64,000 bases of DNA. Origin: Miscanthus floridulus (lineage: Eukaryota; Streptophyta; Magnoliopsida; Poales; Poaceae). The notes below the pieces were generated by a model that made no database searches, was not told the DNA's origin, and was given only the letters and a program-made list of their open reading frames with translations. Each line of letters starts with the position of its first letter. Position 1 is the stretch's first letter. Shown in pieces: positions 1 through 11,934 of the stretch. The stretch is from positions 75,144,791 to 75,208,790 of the forward strand of contig NC_089584.1 of the NCBI RefSeq assembly GCF_019320115.1, read 5' to 3'. The translations under genes and the position numbers were made by a program.

Positions 1-3000
1 CAGGACCGGCATGTCAGCGCCTGAGGGTGTATAGACCGGGTGTACCTAGCATTTAGGGTTTAGTTGGTTTTTGAAAATTATTTTCACAAATTTGAATATA
101 AACTTCAAAAATTCATATCTGGAGCTAGGATTATCTAACTGGGGTGAACCAAATTTTGTTGGATTTATCTTTAAGTGTACTATTTGATAAAAATATGAAA
201 TCTATTGTTTAGGGTATTTTTCTGGGATAATTAAATTGAGCAAGATAAGTGCTTTTAAATTAGGTTATATCTTGTAAAATGGATAACTTGAGCTAGGAAG
301 ATGATACAATTGTGATTCCAATTTTTCTGGTCTTGTGTTGACATGCTCTAGCTAGGAAAATACTAAACCTATAGTAGGCATACTTGAAATATGGTCTTCA
401 TATTTAATCCTAATTAATTACTAGTTTTGAGTGAAATTAAATGGGGTAAAAATACATAACATATGATCATGCAAATTTTTATACAGTATTCTTGTGCTAG
501 GAGGAAAGTAAGAAAAATATGAAATCTATTGCTTGACACTTTTCAGTATGCTAAACTATTTTTGCTAAACTAAGCATATATAGCTTGTCATTTTTGTAGA
601 GGTGGCTATACTTATCCAAATGGCATGAAAATTGAATAGTAGATTATTAGGGTAATTTGTAGGCTACTGTAATATTCTCAGAATTGATTGAGCAATAGAA
701 ATATTTATTCTTTAAATCACCTTATTATATAAGGAAATTAATAAATGAATATAAATAAATTAGTTAGGCATAACCATGATGTTTTCTATGATGCTTATGA
801 TGCATATGATCTGTTGGTGCTATTAGTTAGGCTTAGAAGTAATTGGTTATAGGCAGCTAGTTAATTATTGCTTTATAATTTAACTCGATGGCTGCATATA
901 TAGTTTCTGTTGTGGTGGTAAATTCATGATGATAATGATCTTATCTATGAAACTTATTAATAACAAAGTTGTAGATAACTTACTTATCTACCTTTTGTTA
1001 AATTTTTATAGTCATAGGCCATATAGTTTGAGAATTATAGCTATTAGAAGTCTACTGTCAGAAATACTTGTTCTCTAGATAGATCTAAAAGATGAAATTG
1101 TTTGGCCTAGATAACTACTGAATCACCTTAAGATGATTAAAATAAAGTTGTAGGAAATTTCATAAGCTTTCCAAAAAAGTCCACAACCATATTATTTAGA
1201 TGTGTATAACTCTAGTTATGATCAAAACAAGTGGTTATTGTCTTCTAGTCCAAAAAATTGCTTAGATGAGAATTTGTTTAATTACTAGAGAAGAGATATA
1301 CACCTACTTAGTAAAAGAAAATTTTTCTTGTTATCACCTTAATGCAATGCTATTGATAACACTAATGAGGATGCATTTCATCACACCATATCATATCATG
1401 CATGTCAGTATATATGCATTCATGATATCTTATTTCATGCTCATGTATATAGGATCGTTCGAGGGGATCACTCTATTGGAATTCAATGAAGAAGAGGAAC
1501 ATCAGGAGGCACCTCAGCCCATAGCTCTAGAAGGTGAGGAACAAGCTCTTGAGGCCCTACCCAAGTGCTTGGATCATCAGTCAACTTCTTTTTTCAAAGG
1601 CAAGCCCTGGAGCATTTTAAGCCTCCCATGTTTTACAAAATATCACTTGAGTCCTTTATGTTTGATGCATTAGGTTGTAAGAGTTGAATTGGAAACACTT
1701 GATGCATAGAACTACCTTGTCCAGATAAATATACTTTTAACCATGTGTAGGTCCAAGATCAAATATATGCTTAGCCATGCTTAGACCAGTAGAAGTCAGG
1801 TGATTTCCTGTCATCTATGAGATATAGGTGGATACCGGAGCACAGTTGGCTATATTTGCTATCATGGAAAAGAACTATGGGGTAATGTATCTGGAGGCCA
1901 GATGGAGTCTATGCGTAGGTTGGCTCATGTGATTCCGTCTATGCCGATTAAGGACCGTACCATTGTTAGAACTTCTGTTGAGATTCAACGCATGCCTCTC
2001 ACTTAGCTAGCCGGATAACTCATTCCGACCACAAAGTTGAGTAGCTCAACTCAGGGCGAGCCCTATTCTAATATAGTGTGCACTCTAGATGGCGGTTAGG
2101 ATGTGCAGGGAGCCAGATGTGAGCCCAAGGGCAGGGTAGTCCTGATCGTCCTGGCAACTGGTTGTCCCTGATTGTGCAGCGCTCATCGAACCCATGAAAT
2201 GTGTACCTCAGTTGTACCAAAGGTGACCGTTGATCTAGTCTGCTTGGGTTTGTGTTAGGAATAAATTCCCAGCTAGTTGAAATTGATTCGAATCACCATC
2301 TCTCCCGGATAGTGAGAAACTTGGCTAGCTCTAACATCGTAGTAACTAGATTATGGAATGATGGTTATAGTAAACTTGGAACTTTTACACTGGCTATGGT
2401 TACTACTGTATGCTACTAAATGATATACCACTTGTTTGGCATAGGTTAGTTGTTAATCTAGAGATAAATAGATATAATTAACTTGATGACCGAATTATAA
2501 ATGTATAACTCAATTAGTAGCTTTTTATGCAAAATATTGTCAAGATAGCTCCACTTATAAAGCCTTGCAAGATCCTTGGAGTCACTTTCTTTTTGGTTTA
2601 TGATGGGTAAGTCTAGCTGAGTACCTTCTTGTACTCAAGGTTTATTTCCCACTTGTTGTAGATGGTACAGTCTATCAAGGCTACTGTAAGAACTGCTTCT
2701 GTCCCACCATGGACAAGGAGTAGGGCCCTAGGCAAGGCATCTCTTGTTAATTCCCTCTATCATGCTTTTGTGGTTGCGATCATGGACCGGCATTGTATTG
2801 GAACAATGATGTGAGGTGTTGGTTTTCAAACTTAATTGCTTTTGTGACTATTTTATTTGAACATGGTTTGTAACAACTCTTAATCGTACTCTGATGTATG
2901 ATGTTGTATTTGTGAACTGATGTAACATGTGACATGTCTATTGAATCATGTACGATCTTGGTTGTATGTTGATGGTTAATCGAGACCCTTCATGGTACTC

Positions 3001-3170
3001 AACAGACTACCAGATTTATATGGGCTCAAGTATGATAGTGTGACCGCTTGTGGGCTGTCATTGTACTTGTGCTCTTATAAATTGGATGGTTCTGCTACAA
3101 TACTCCTCCTCGTCCACCAAGAAATTGCATCTTTAAAACTAGATTACCTATCTTGCCGTATCATATGCTA
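1..3170. other. Non-coding AT-rich stretch, probable old LTR-retroelement debris
   Basis: I see no credible gene here. The open frame at 1266-1673 (+) has no recognisable domain; its C-terminal half is acidic and could be a short remnant of a retroelement ORF. The block at about 2040-2930 reads like the non-coding end of a grass LTR retroelement (mixed GC, followed by a long T-rich run without open frames), but no LTR ends, primer-binding site or target duplication could be found. The rest is AT-rich sequence without repeats I can name. Confidence 0.3.
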
Positions 3171-3199
3171 GTGAATCATAATAGATGTTCGCGGCATCA

Positions 3200-5230
3200 T
3201 CCCTACTTAATTTGGGGTTGTCTTCGATAATCTTAAACTATCTTCCTTTGATCTTCATGGTATATTTCTTTGACTCTCAATTGATTATGCTTACTCTCTA
3301 TTTGCCTATTGAATTCAGACTGCACCCTCCACTTAGGCAATGAGGCAAATAGATTCCAGAATCTAACTTTGTCTTCCTTGGAGGCTACTTCTAGCTTTTG
3401 TTGGTTCACCAAGTTTGTAACGCTGCCACTCATTGTCCTTTTCTTTTTTTTGTTAGTCCACCTTGGGAGCATTAGCGTTCGAATCCAAGGACTTTTTCTG
3501 CAACTGCGATGATGGTTTAGATCTTGTTTTGGGCTGTTGTGGAGGAGGAGGACAAGAATTATGTTTTCTCAGGGGTGATGAAGAGGGAGGAGGAGGAGTC
3601 TTCTCTTTTCTTGGGGCTGATGAAGATGGAGGATGAGGAGGAAGAGAAGGAGACTTCTATCTTCTCGGGGTGATGGCAAGAAACCAGGAAAGGAAGTGTG
3701 ATCTTTTCTGTTGGGAGATGGTGAGTGATCATCTCTGGGTGGTGAAGATTCACCGTCATCCTCATCATCATCCAAAGTGCTTGCGCTAGGCCACATGAGT
3801 GCCCTTGTTCTGAACAAGGCATTGCCTGTCTTCCTATGCGGGGTAATCAATGTGTATCTTGTTATACTTCTTATCAAGTATAGTATCAATGCTGACATGG
3901 GCATACCCCATTGAATTTGGGTGGCCATTAATGGTCCCATCTCCTGTAGGCAAGGCCTGGCCAACCTCTACCTTCTTAGTTGTCCATTGCTGATGGATGT
4001 ACAACCTAACATTAATGGGTTCGGTGATGCTATCCACCGGATGAGGCGCATTCACCTCTTCATCATCGAGCGGGGTCGATCCACAGCTGCTGTGACCCCT
4101 GAACTGTGGGCTAAAGCTAGTCAGAAGAGGTACTTGTGGTACTACTCCCGATCCCATGGATGCCATAAGTACATTGACTTTTTCTTGAACCCTCTCATCA
4201 ATCCATTTTTTGAATTTGTCTTCCATCTCTTTTAGAACCATCATATGCTCTACCTCTTGTGCCGCTCTACCCCTCGAGCGACTTCGATAAGTGGAAGATT
4301 CTTCCTCAAATGCAATTTTCTAAGGAACAAGACCGGCTCCTCTAGTGCGACCAGGGTGCTCCTTATTTCTGAGTGCTTGGGTGAGCATGTCATTCTCCCT
4401 ATTAGTACTATGGGTCCCTTTCCTCACCTCATCATTTACCTCAGAGATCCTCTGGATGAGGCTGCTCATGGCTAGATTTGTGGAGCTAAAGCTCCTATCT
4501 AGGCCATGGTGTACCCCCTCGCCATACAAAAATATATTGATTAGGGCTCCCAATTGGTAGTCCCATGCTCAATGCCAAGGAGTTCCACCTCCTCAAGTTC
4601 CATTTAAAATGCATCCATCTTACTGGCGTAGCCACGAGAGCTGAGTTTATGAGGATTCATCGCTTTAATCGAGTTCTTATTCTTCCTGCCTAGTTCCAAT
4701 TACGCATTGGATTGCCTATATTGCTTGAATTCCTACCAGAAGTTCTTTTGCTTGGTGTACTCTCCACCATGCCAATTTGGCTCTTTAGCCTTAAGGATAA
4801 ATTTCTTGTACAATGTCCCCTTGAAAGTCTTGAAGCATGTCCCCATGATTTCTTTTGCTTTTTTCTTGACTTCCTCCTTGTCATAGTCCTATAGGAAAGT
4901 GAAATACTATGGGATCCATTTCTCCCATATGTCATCCTTCTCACTTTTGGGAACCCTCCATAGGTCATCATCTTTCCCAATCCACTTCCTGTACTTAATT
5001 GGAATGTAGTCTCTTACAAGTGCCCTGATGACAGTCTTGTATTTGGCCGTAGCTTTTTTAGGTGTGAGCGGCTCACTGACTTGGTCAAACCCAATGATGT
5101 ACCAGTGTGCATTCCTACCAGTAGGAAGCTATGACACGCCTCACTTGGTTCTGGCCTTGCTACTGCCTGAACCATCTGGCTGCTTAGTCGGTTGAACCTC
5201 CTGCTAGAGACACCAAGTAAGCTAATAGAA
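3200..5230 (-). pseudogene. CACTA ORF1 (plant transposase, Ptta/En/Spm Transposase_24 type), decayed
   Basis: Reading the minus strand from 5230 downward, the broken frames give a protein of the Transposase_24 (TNPA-like) class carried by En/Spm CACTA elements, thought to bind subterminal repeats and assist the TNP2 transposase. Visible blocks in order are LPTGRNAHWYIIGFDQVSEP, an ALVRDYIPIKYRKW stretch (about 5000-5120), a KDDIWEKWIPYYFTF block (about 4880-4960), a KEIMGTCFKTFKGTLYKKF block (about 4780-4870), and a C-terminal coiled-coil-like EDKFKKWIDERVQEKVNVLM segment near 4160-4240. The order and wording fit the family as I know it. Several stop codons and frame changes interrupt it (open pieces at 4690-4980, 4320-4553, 3834-4244 and 3569-3964), so it is not functional. 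The 3' part (3233-3472) is basic and unassigned. It belongs with the CACTA terminus at 7117. Confidence 0.6.
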
Positions 5231-5727
5231 TCTCAATTAATTAGCATGTGTGACTACCTAGTCACATGATATCTAAGTTACCTAGTCATCTTGGTCATCT
5301 TGATCTAGCTCGAGAAGAGTGGTAGGGGTACATGGTACCTCGTTCTCACTATCCTAATTTTACCGCCACCGTTTGTCGGATCATGCTGCTCTCTTGTCCC
5401 ACCGATATTAGTCGTTTCTTGTTGCCTACCAGTTCTTGGGCAATGGGTTAACGGGTGACAACGAGTCATGGCTGTCACATGATCGTGGTCAGTTTTGGCT
5501 GTACAACTACTAGTAGCATTTGTGCATATATATTACCCAACTAATAGAGATTTAATGCAAAGTCTAGTAATAAGTCTAAATACTATTTGCCTAGAACAAA
5601 TTCATTGTTTGATTGGCTACATACAACAAAGTCCACCTACTATTCTATGAAACTAAGCCTATATCAACTTCCAAACAAGAAAAGTAATGACCATAGCCAT
5701 AAATAAAAGCATGACATCTTTCCAAGA
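5231..5727. other. Intron or spacer between the RNase H1-N-like exon and CACTA ORF1
   Basis: There is no open frame of note. The sequence is AT-rich and lies between the exon at 5728-5964 and the Transposase_24 frames, both on minus, so it may be an intron if the two were once one gene. Confidence 0.3.
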
Positions 5728-5964
5728 CTAAGGAGCAATTCTCCTAATCTTCATATCTCCGACGGGTAGCTTCTCTTCAATCTCTAGTGTCGACTGATGG
5801 CCATAGTCTGCACTCCTTGCACCATAGTACACCCTCAAAGCTTCAGCTTCTATGTTGTATTTTTTGTACAAATTCCCTAGGTAGAGATTGACTTGAGCAT
5901 AGTAATCTTCCCAGGTAAGGTAGATCCCAGACACCCAACCAACATGCACTACATACCATGCCAT
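5728..5964 (-). CDS. RNase H1 N-terminal / viroplasmin-like domain exon
   Basis: This 78-residue minus-strand frame starts MAWYVVHVGWVSGIYLTWED and continues with a YAQVNLYLGNLYKKYNIEAEA stretch. It matches the general pattern of the small N-terminal domain of eukaryotic RNase H1 (also found in caulimovirus protein VI), which binds RNA-DNA hybrids or double-stranded RNA: a W-Y-V-V start, a W-E-x-x-x-x-Q-V centre and an aromatic-KY-A end. No RNase H catalytic domain follows. The ATG is preceded on the minus strand by a non-coding leader, and the frame ends at a stop. It sits just upstream of the CACTA ORF1 remains on the same strand and may be the first exon of that gene or a captured exon. 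The domain call is from memory of the family, not from a search. Confidence 0.5.
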   Translation of the reverse strand: MAWYVVHVGWVSGIYLTWEDYYAQVNLYLGNLYKKYNIEAEALRVYYGARSADYGHQSTLEIEEKLPVGDMKIRRIAP

Positions 5965-6999
5965 GGTTACCTATACATTTAACCAAATTAGTTTGATAGT
6001 GCTATGTCATTCAAACAAGTTGTAGAGTAAGTAAAGTTGTAGACTATATTCAAATATTAAAACTTCAATTTCCAACACAACTAACTCATGAATTTCAACA
6101 TCTAACTCATTTCAATCCCACTTTGAGCACTAGTATGTCTTCAATTGTGCTACAAATGACCATAGTATTTTAAGCTAATTTGTTCGCCATAGATCAAAGA
6201 ACATTTGCTACTAAGGAAATTTGAAGTGTTTCTACATGAAATCTAGAGAAAAAGGGATAAATAGGCTATGTTACCCTCATGGGTATTTCAACGAACACCT
6301 AAGGGGCAGTGTCGGATGCACTCAACTTGGAGGGTGTGGTAGCAGCTCTCCACATGCTCCTGAGGGCCTCGGCATTGGCAGATGTAGGTGTGGTGGTGGG
6401 GATGGACAAGGAAGACGAGGGCGCCGATAGCAGCGGTGCTCCGGCGACATCGAGGAAGATGAGGGCATGGGTGGTGGCGGTGCTCCAACAGCATCATGGA
6501 AGATGAGGGTACGACATGGCTAATGGCATCGGCCATGGTAGGGACGGTAGGGACGGTGTTCCTTGCTACCGGTGATGGAGAGAAGAGGCTGTGTTACACG
6601 AAGAAGGAGGATGTTATCCTCATGGTCATTCCATCGAACAAAGGAGGGGCATGAGGGTGGCATGCACCATGTAGCATGGAGAAGCTGCTTTACACACGCT
6701 CCTAAGTTCCTTGAATGACCGGCGTGGAAGACCACGGGATGGGGGATGGCGGCGTGGTGGACCGCGGGTGTTGAGGCTCACGGCGTTGAGCACCGTGGTG
6801 TGGTGGACCACGGGGCGGGGGATAGTACCGGGCTGCTTCCTCGCTAGGGCGGGGCACACCATGAAGCATGGCCACTGGCATTGAGGAAGAGGAGGGCTTA
6901 AGGGTAGTGGACAGGGGCGTGCGGGTGAAGGCGGTGCTTCGTCGGTGTGGAGGGAGAGAGCATCGCGAGTGTTCGAAAGAGGTCAAATAATTCGCCAGC
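5965..6999. other. Leader region of the CACTA element ending at 7117
   Basis: 5965-6220 is AT-rich. From 6300 to 6960 the sequence becomes GC-rich and open in several frames on both strands because it is built of short GTGG/GGCGG-type repeats. No frame resembles a protein. It occupies the same place (between first coding exon and terminus) as the GC-rich leaders of the other CACTA elements in this window. Confidence 0.35.
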
Positions 7000-7117
7000 T
7001 TGTGCTCGGTATATAGTGATAGTGCATCACTATTGGTGGCCAAGACAAACCGACAATGATGAGGGCACATCGTTGCCAGTGCGAGCCTAGAACCGGTAGT
7101 GATGAGCTACTGTAGTG
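7000..7117 (-). mobile_element. CACTA terminus (element C), 5' end on minus strand
   Basis: Read on minus, the end starts CACTACAGTAGCTCATCACT and continues with ACCGGTTCT and CATCATTGTCGGTTTG. It begins with the CACTA hallmark and carries the same ATCACTACCGG core as the terminus at 23491. The last element base is 7117 and the next three bases are CTA. The opposite end was not found in the window, so the extent of element C is unknown. It probably includes ORF1 at 3200-5230. Confidence 0.55.
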
Positions 7118-7149
7118 CTAGTACCACCTACCCATTAACTAGATTTAGT

Positions 7150-7745
7150 TTTGAGTTCCTTTCGAACTCGTACAACTAGCACAACGGTTAAGGCACCGCA
7201 CTCTTGACCCCGAGACCCGCGTTCGAACCCTAGATAGCCCAGTCGGGCCAAAAATTTTTGTTTTCATTTTTAATAACCTAACTACATTATAACTAAATAA
7301 AAGAAAATAAAAAACTAAACCTAACACAATTACTAGCCTAGCGTAGCGGTTAAGGCACTACACTCTGGAGCCTGAGACCCGAGTTCGATCCCTGGGCGGG
7401 TCATTTTTTAATTTTGTTTTATTTATGAATATAAACTAACTAAACTATAACTAAATAAAGGAAAATACAAGACTAAACCTAACGCAATTACTATCTTAGC
7501 GCAGTGGTTAAGGCATTGCCCTTAGTAGCTCAAGATCTAGGTTTGAACCCCGGGCAGGCCAACAAAATTTAGTTTTGTTTTATTTTTTTAATGTAAACTA
7601 GCTACACTATAACAAAATAAAAGAAAATAAAAAAGAAGGCTAATGTAACTACTATCATAACATAGTGGTTAAGGCACACTACTCTGGACCTCGAGACCCA
7701 CACTCGAACCCGAGGGTGGGCATAATTTTTTTGATTTTTTTAAAA
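7150..7745 (+). repeat. Tandem array of tRNA-like units, left copy (4 units, about 160 bp)
   Basis: Four tandem units each hold a pol III A-box-like sequence followed 30-40 bp later by a B-box-like sequence. A boxes are at 7177, 7339, 7497 and 7658 (for example TAGCGCAGTGGTTAAGG); B boxes are at 7221, 7383, 7541 and 7702 (for example GTTCGAACCC). A-box spacing is 162, 158 and 161 bp. After each B box comes a GGGC(A/G)GG(C/T)C end, a T-rich run and an AT-rich spacer with ACTATAACTAAATAAA. The heads look tRNA-derived, but the units lack a full cloverleaf that I can fold. An inverted related array lies at 18495-18905. Confidence 0.65.
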
Positions 7746-7860
7746 ATACACCTATCATTGTCGGTTTTTAAAATGAAACCGATAGTGGTAGTTGTCATCA
7801 CTGTCGGTTTTTGCCCATCACTGCTAGTTTTTTTTAAACCGATAGTGGTGATTATATTTT
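7740..7860. repeat. CACTA-type subterminal palindromic repeats
   Basis: Imperfect palindromes of the form (T)ATCACTGTCGGTTT ... AAACCGATAGTGGT recur three times. This is the subterminal motif of the CACTA ends at 7117 and 23491, yet no CACTA terminus lies at this position. Confidence 0.6.
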
Positions 7861-8403
7861 TTTCCTTTTTAAAGCTAAATAAATTCACGCATTTATATTC
7901 CTATTGCACCTACGTCCAAATGGCTTAAATGTTTTTTGCAAGCATGTACACACAAATTATGACCCCACACAAGATCTTAGGTTTTTATGATTATTTTCTT
8001 TATTATTATATTTTTCTTTATGCTAAACGGGACAAAAGAGGCTCAATTACATGTTGGGCACACTAGAATTTTGCATCCACCTCGACCAAAAATTGGTCCC
8101 TAGGGCACATAAGACCCTGTGGAAAAGTTTAGCACCATTTCAGATTGTTTTGGGGTAGGCTCAGTTCAACCTCTAATTAATCGGTGATGTCGTGTGGAAA
8201 TTAAATTAAATCAGAGAAAGTACCAAACCATCTCAGAAAAATCCCAAACTTGGTGTTTCATTCACCCATGGCACATGTAAGCCTGAGAAAAAGTTTGAGA
8301 CCGTGGCACCAGAATTTAGACTTCTTGTTCCACAGCACATTAGCTATATGACAAACACAAGCCAAATTAAACTTAAACCTTGTAAATTAAACCTAAACAA
8401 ACA
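7861..8403. other. Non-coding stretch, 3' region of the unknown minus-strand gene
   Basis: There are no open frames or repeats that I can name. It lies immediately downstream (on minus) of the coding remains at 8404-9130. Confidence 0.3.
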
Positions 8404-9130
8404 CTAATTCTGGGGTGGATGCGTAGCACCATACATTTGCATACAAGCAAGGTAATTGATGTCATAGATTCTGTAACCACAGCTATCAATGAAGGCCAAT
8501 GCCCATACGATTGCACTCTCTCGTGCCTCAAAAGACCGATGACATGGTTGTCCATAGATGTAACCTAACGAATGACAATTGGCCCTGTTCATAAATCTTA
8601 TGCAGAACTAGCATCCTGTAGTAGTGTGCTGGCTGAGGTTCCCAGTATAGTACTCCCAGTCACACTCAAGTCTCTCCATAGCTTGGTCTATAATGGCTGA
8701 CAAGCCCAATGCAGCATAGGTACTGTCATGGAGCACCACCTGCAAGCGAGCAAAAAAATGAGAGATCGTTATTACAATAACAATACAATAAATAACCATA
8801 CTCAAGTATCAGTGACATCGACTTTACCACATCCATTTGGTTGTAGCTTGCCCAATATTCGCTTACTTGTGGAACGGGGACATCACCAGCACAGAAAGCT
8901 TCTATCTTGAAGTGTGAGAAATTAGGCACCTGATAGCAAATGTGCTAAAGTGCCACCAAACAGTTGCTACGGCAGAGAATTGGGTGCTTCTCCTGCTAGG
9001 CATCTATGATCCCGTCCACTGGATAAATTCCTGATGCTCTGATGGTTGCCTCAAAGGAATGTAGAAGCTTAGTTCACAAATCCAAATTTAACCATCAGCA
9101 GCAGATGTCGTGTTCTAAACGATGTCTGAC
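8404..9130 (-). pseudogene. Unrecognised multi-exon gene, 3' exons (decayed)
   Basis: Minus-strand frames from about 9130 to 8404 read as one protein with an intron. The upstream exon holds VPNFSHFKIEAFCAGDVPVP and SEYWASYNQMDV. A clean 88-bp intron at 8740-8827 (GT donor at 8827, GCTTGCAG acceptor at 8740) then leads to VVLHDSTYAALGLSAIIDQA and MERLECDWEYYTGNLSQ. After an in-frame stop near 8607 comes NRANCHSLGYIYGQPCHRSF and an ALAFIDSCGYRIYDINYLAC stretch, ending at a TAG at 8404. I do not recognise the family. The cysteine and aromatic content and the good splice signals argue that it was once a real protein, either encoded by the surrounding element or captured by it. The 10640-10960 exon on the same strand may be its 5' part. 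Confidence 0.45.
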
Positions 9131-9419
9131 ACCATGAGCAAGCTAAGTGCTGCTTGCAGCCACTCTATTGGGGCTATTGTCTATGACATATGCAACAATG
9201 ATATTATTTGAATGAGTCCATACATATTATGAAACAACACATTATGGAATTTAAACTACAATTATTAATTAATTAGCATCAAATATAAGATGTTGGAAAA
9301 TATTTTATACGATAGTTGGAATAGGGTGGTTTGGAATGGCCACATCAGGATCGAATGGATCATCGCCATGGTGGTAACCTAGTTCTTGTGGTGGGGGGGG
9401 GGGTCCGTTCATCCCACCT
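9131..9419. other. Non-coding spacer
   Basis: No coding signal is visible. A run of about 12 G lies near 9392-9403. Confidence 0.3.
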
Positions 9420-9715
9420 AATAAAATTTAAGAAATATGACTATAAATATATATATCATTATATAAAATGTGCCAAGTAAAATGTAGCAAACTAAATAAA
9501 TATAGATCAATGCATATATATACATAGCTAGAATATGGAAGAGGAGAATATATATTGTATTGTACCTAATAAAATTCAAGAAATATGAATAGAAAAATAT
9601 ATATTGCATTATATAAAATATGCCAAGTAAAATATCACAAACTAAATAAATATAGATTGACGATGCATATATATACATAGCTACAATGTGAGAGACGAGA
9701 ACATATAAATAGTTG
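9420..9715. repeat. Tandem duplication, two copies of about 148 bp
   Basis: An AT-rich unit starting AATAAAATT(T/C)AAGAAATATGA at 9420 is repeated from 9568, each copy preceded by ACCT. Both copies carry AAACTAAATAAATATAGAT and CATATATATACATAGCTA. The copies differ by scattered substitutions. Confidence 0.7.
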
Positions 9716-9859
9716 CAATGAAATATCTAGGAGCCATGACCACGTAGAGTGAAAAGAGTGAGAAGTGAGAGTACGTGAAACTGAAAAATGAGAGTGAAGT
9801 GAGGGTGCGTGCGCGTGTGTGTATGTTCCTAGTTTCTTTTTATAAGGGGGCAAACACAT

Positions 9860-9975
9860 CACTGTCGGTTTTAAAACAAAAACGACATTGATGGTGTCCA
9901 TCACTGCTGGTTTTGTAATGAAACCAATAGTGATGCAGCCTATCACTATCGGTTTTGTATGAAAACCAACAATGA
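9860..9975. repeat. CACTA-type subterminal palindromic repeats (internal position)
   Basis: ATCACTGTCGGTTTTAAAAC and three related half-palindromes (…GGTTTTGTAATGAAACCAATAG…) occur in a row, the same motif family as at 7740, 18318 and 23215-23475. Confidence 0.55.
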
Positions 9976-10179
9976 TGTGGGTGACAGCATATACTTCAAT
10001 GCATGCATGCATGCTGCAATAAAGGTCATTACTTACGAAAAATAGTATTCCTATGATCTTTATTTAATGCTCAAATAATGTCCAAAAATTTCGTATCAAT
10101 TGCATAATTTCATATATGGGTACAAAAACACCGTCGTCCACCCAAAAACACAAGATAATTAATTATTAGGGCACCATAT

Positions 10180-10520
10180 ATATATGTAAAATATCCATAC
10201 ATGCATTGCTATTTGAAGAGACAAACATCAATATATATATAGCAATGCATGTATTGATAACAAAATTGATGTCTCTTCAAAGACATGACACCTAGGTTAA
10301 TGTTACAAAAACCTAAAATTACATATAATAATAGAAACATTGAAATAAAATAATAGATAATACAACATAAAATAATAGAAACATTGAAATAATAGAAACA
10401 TATACGATAAAATTACATATAATAATAGAAACATGGAAATACAACATAAAATAATAGAAACATTGAAATAAAATTACATATACGATAACAAAGACATGAC
10501 ACTAAAATTAAATATATGAT
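10180..10520. repeat. Small inverted repeat followed by AT-rich tandem repeats
   Basis: At about 10195-10285, CATACATGCATTGCTATTTG and AAGAGACAAACATCAAT are repeated in inverse order as AGCAATGCATGTATTGAT and ATTGATGTCTCTTCAA. From 10315 to 10510 an AT-rich unit built on AATAATAGAAACATTGAAAT recurs irregularly about five times. No coding signal is visible. Confidence 0.5.
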
Positions 10521-10639
10521 AACAAAAACCTATTTCCGTCTAGGTTAATGTTACAATCGAAGTGTACAAACACATTATAAGATAACCACCTCAGAAGCAT
10601 TCTTTTAGCACCTAGGTAGCATCAAATAGCCGCTAGAGA

Positions 10640-10960
10640 ATGCCAGAGATGGCTGACGAGCTACACCTTCACGAGACAAGCGGATAGGTTGTCAGGCACT
10701 GTTGAACCCATGCCTCTCCGTACTAATAGTCTAGAGCACATGGGATGGTTACCGAGCAGCGATGAATCTATGCTGCTCTAGTCAGATAGTCTAGAGCACA
10801 CCGAATAGGATGACATTGTCAACCTCGCGGTGTCTCCAAGCTTTAGTGTTACTCTATCTTCATAAACATTCTTCAAGTACCTTTTGTGTGCACCATCCTT
10901 GTGGATGACCACGATTATTGAAATTTGTATGTGGAGGACTTTTTCCCACAAAGAGGCCAT
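10640..10960 (-). pseudogene. Unrecognised exon, MASLWEKVLHIQIS-type
   Basis: The minus frame opens at an ATG at 10958-10960 and reads MASLWEKVLHIQISIIVVIH, KDGAHKRYLKNVYEDRVTLK, then LGDTARLT before decaying with stops. It could be the first exon of the gene whose later exons lie at 8404-9130. No domain is recognised. The insertion site of CACTA element A is only 18 bp upstream of this ATG, so that insertion would separate the exon from its promoter. Confidence 0.35.
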
Positions 10961-11934
10961 AGATATGTATACTAGTTACACTACAAGATTTGTGGGTTTG
11001 TATGACAAACAGAAACTGTCACATAAACTACAGAGTTGGTCACAAAAAGTATGTTATGACGAAATGTCACCGTCACAACAGCCATCATATAACGACCGTC
11101 GCTAAATGTACCACATGACGAAAATATGGTAGACCGTCACAAAATGTGGTACCTTTTGTGATGGTATACACTGTTGTCACGTATTGTTCTTTTTTATGAT
11201 GCTAACTTGTGTCACACGGTGTTCACTCAACGCGTCACAGAATGTTGCTGCTGACCCGTGCGAGCCCTATTTAAGATAGTTTTTGTGACGCTTGTTTGGT
11301 GTCATATAATTTGTCACATATTGTTGACCTCTGCTGACGATTTTTTGTGTCATATATTGTCGAGTTTGGGCATCACATAATACCTAAACGACTGTCACAA
11401 AATGTCTCTAAGAACCTGGTTGAAACACTTCTTGTGACACATTTTGTGACGATACAATCCCGTCATATATAATCATGGACATTTTATGATGGCATTGCTG
11501 TGTCATGCTACCTAAAGTAGTCCCAGACCATTCAATGATGACCCTTTCATTCAATGATGACCCATATATATATGACCAATATCAGACAGATATGATCAAC
11601 AATCTCATCACAGCATACACTCCATCATCAACAATCTCATCACAGCATACACTCCATCATCAACAATATCATCATAGCAACCATCTCACAAGTTCAAATC
11701 CATGATAAGGTAAACACATCAGTACATCACACAAGTTCTAGGTTCCATCACACAGGTTTGAATCCATCATACATGTTCTAACATGAAACAGATGCAAATA
11801 AGTTCTATCACACACAGGTTCCATCACATAATGCATGGAATTCTAACAAGATCACAACATAGAGTTTGGTACCCTGGCAAGGGGTTAAGCTCAGGCAAAA
11901 GGCATCAGCAACACAAACTGCATGTTCACCTACC

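Noticed and set aside
1266..1673. 135-residue gene at 1266-1673
   Set aside because: No domain, poor start context and AT-rich composition. It is at best a retroelement remnant.
5728..5964. Endogenous pararetrovirus (caulimovirus protein VI)
   Set aside because: Only the small N-terminal domain is present, with no coat, movement or reverse transcriptase remains nearby. The same domain occurs in host RNase H1 and transposon-linked proteins.
7150..7745. CRISPR array
   Set aside because: The genome is a plant; the units are long, degenerate and contiguous, without unique spacers.
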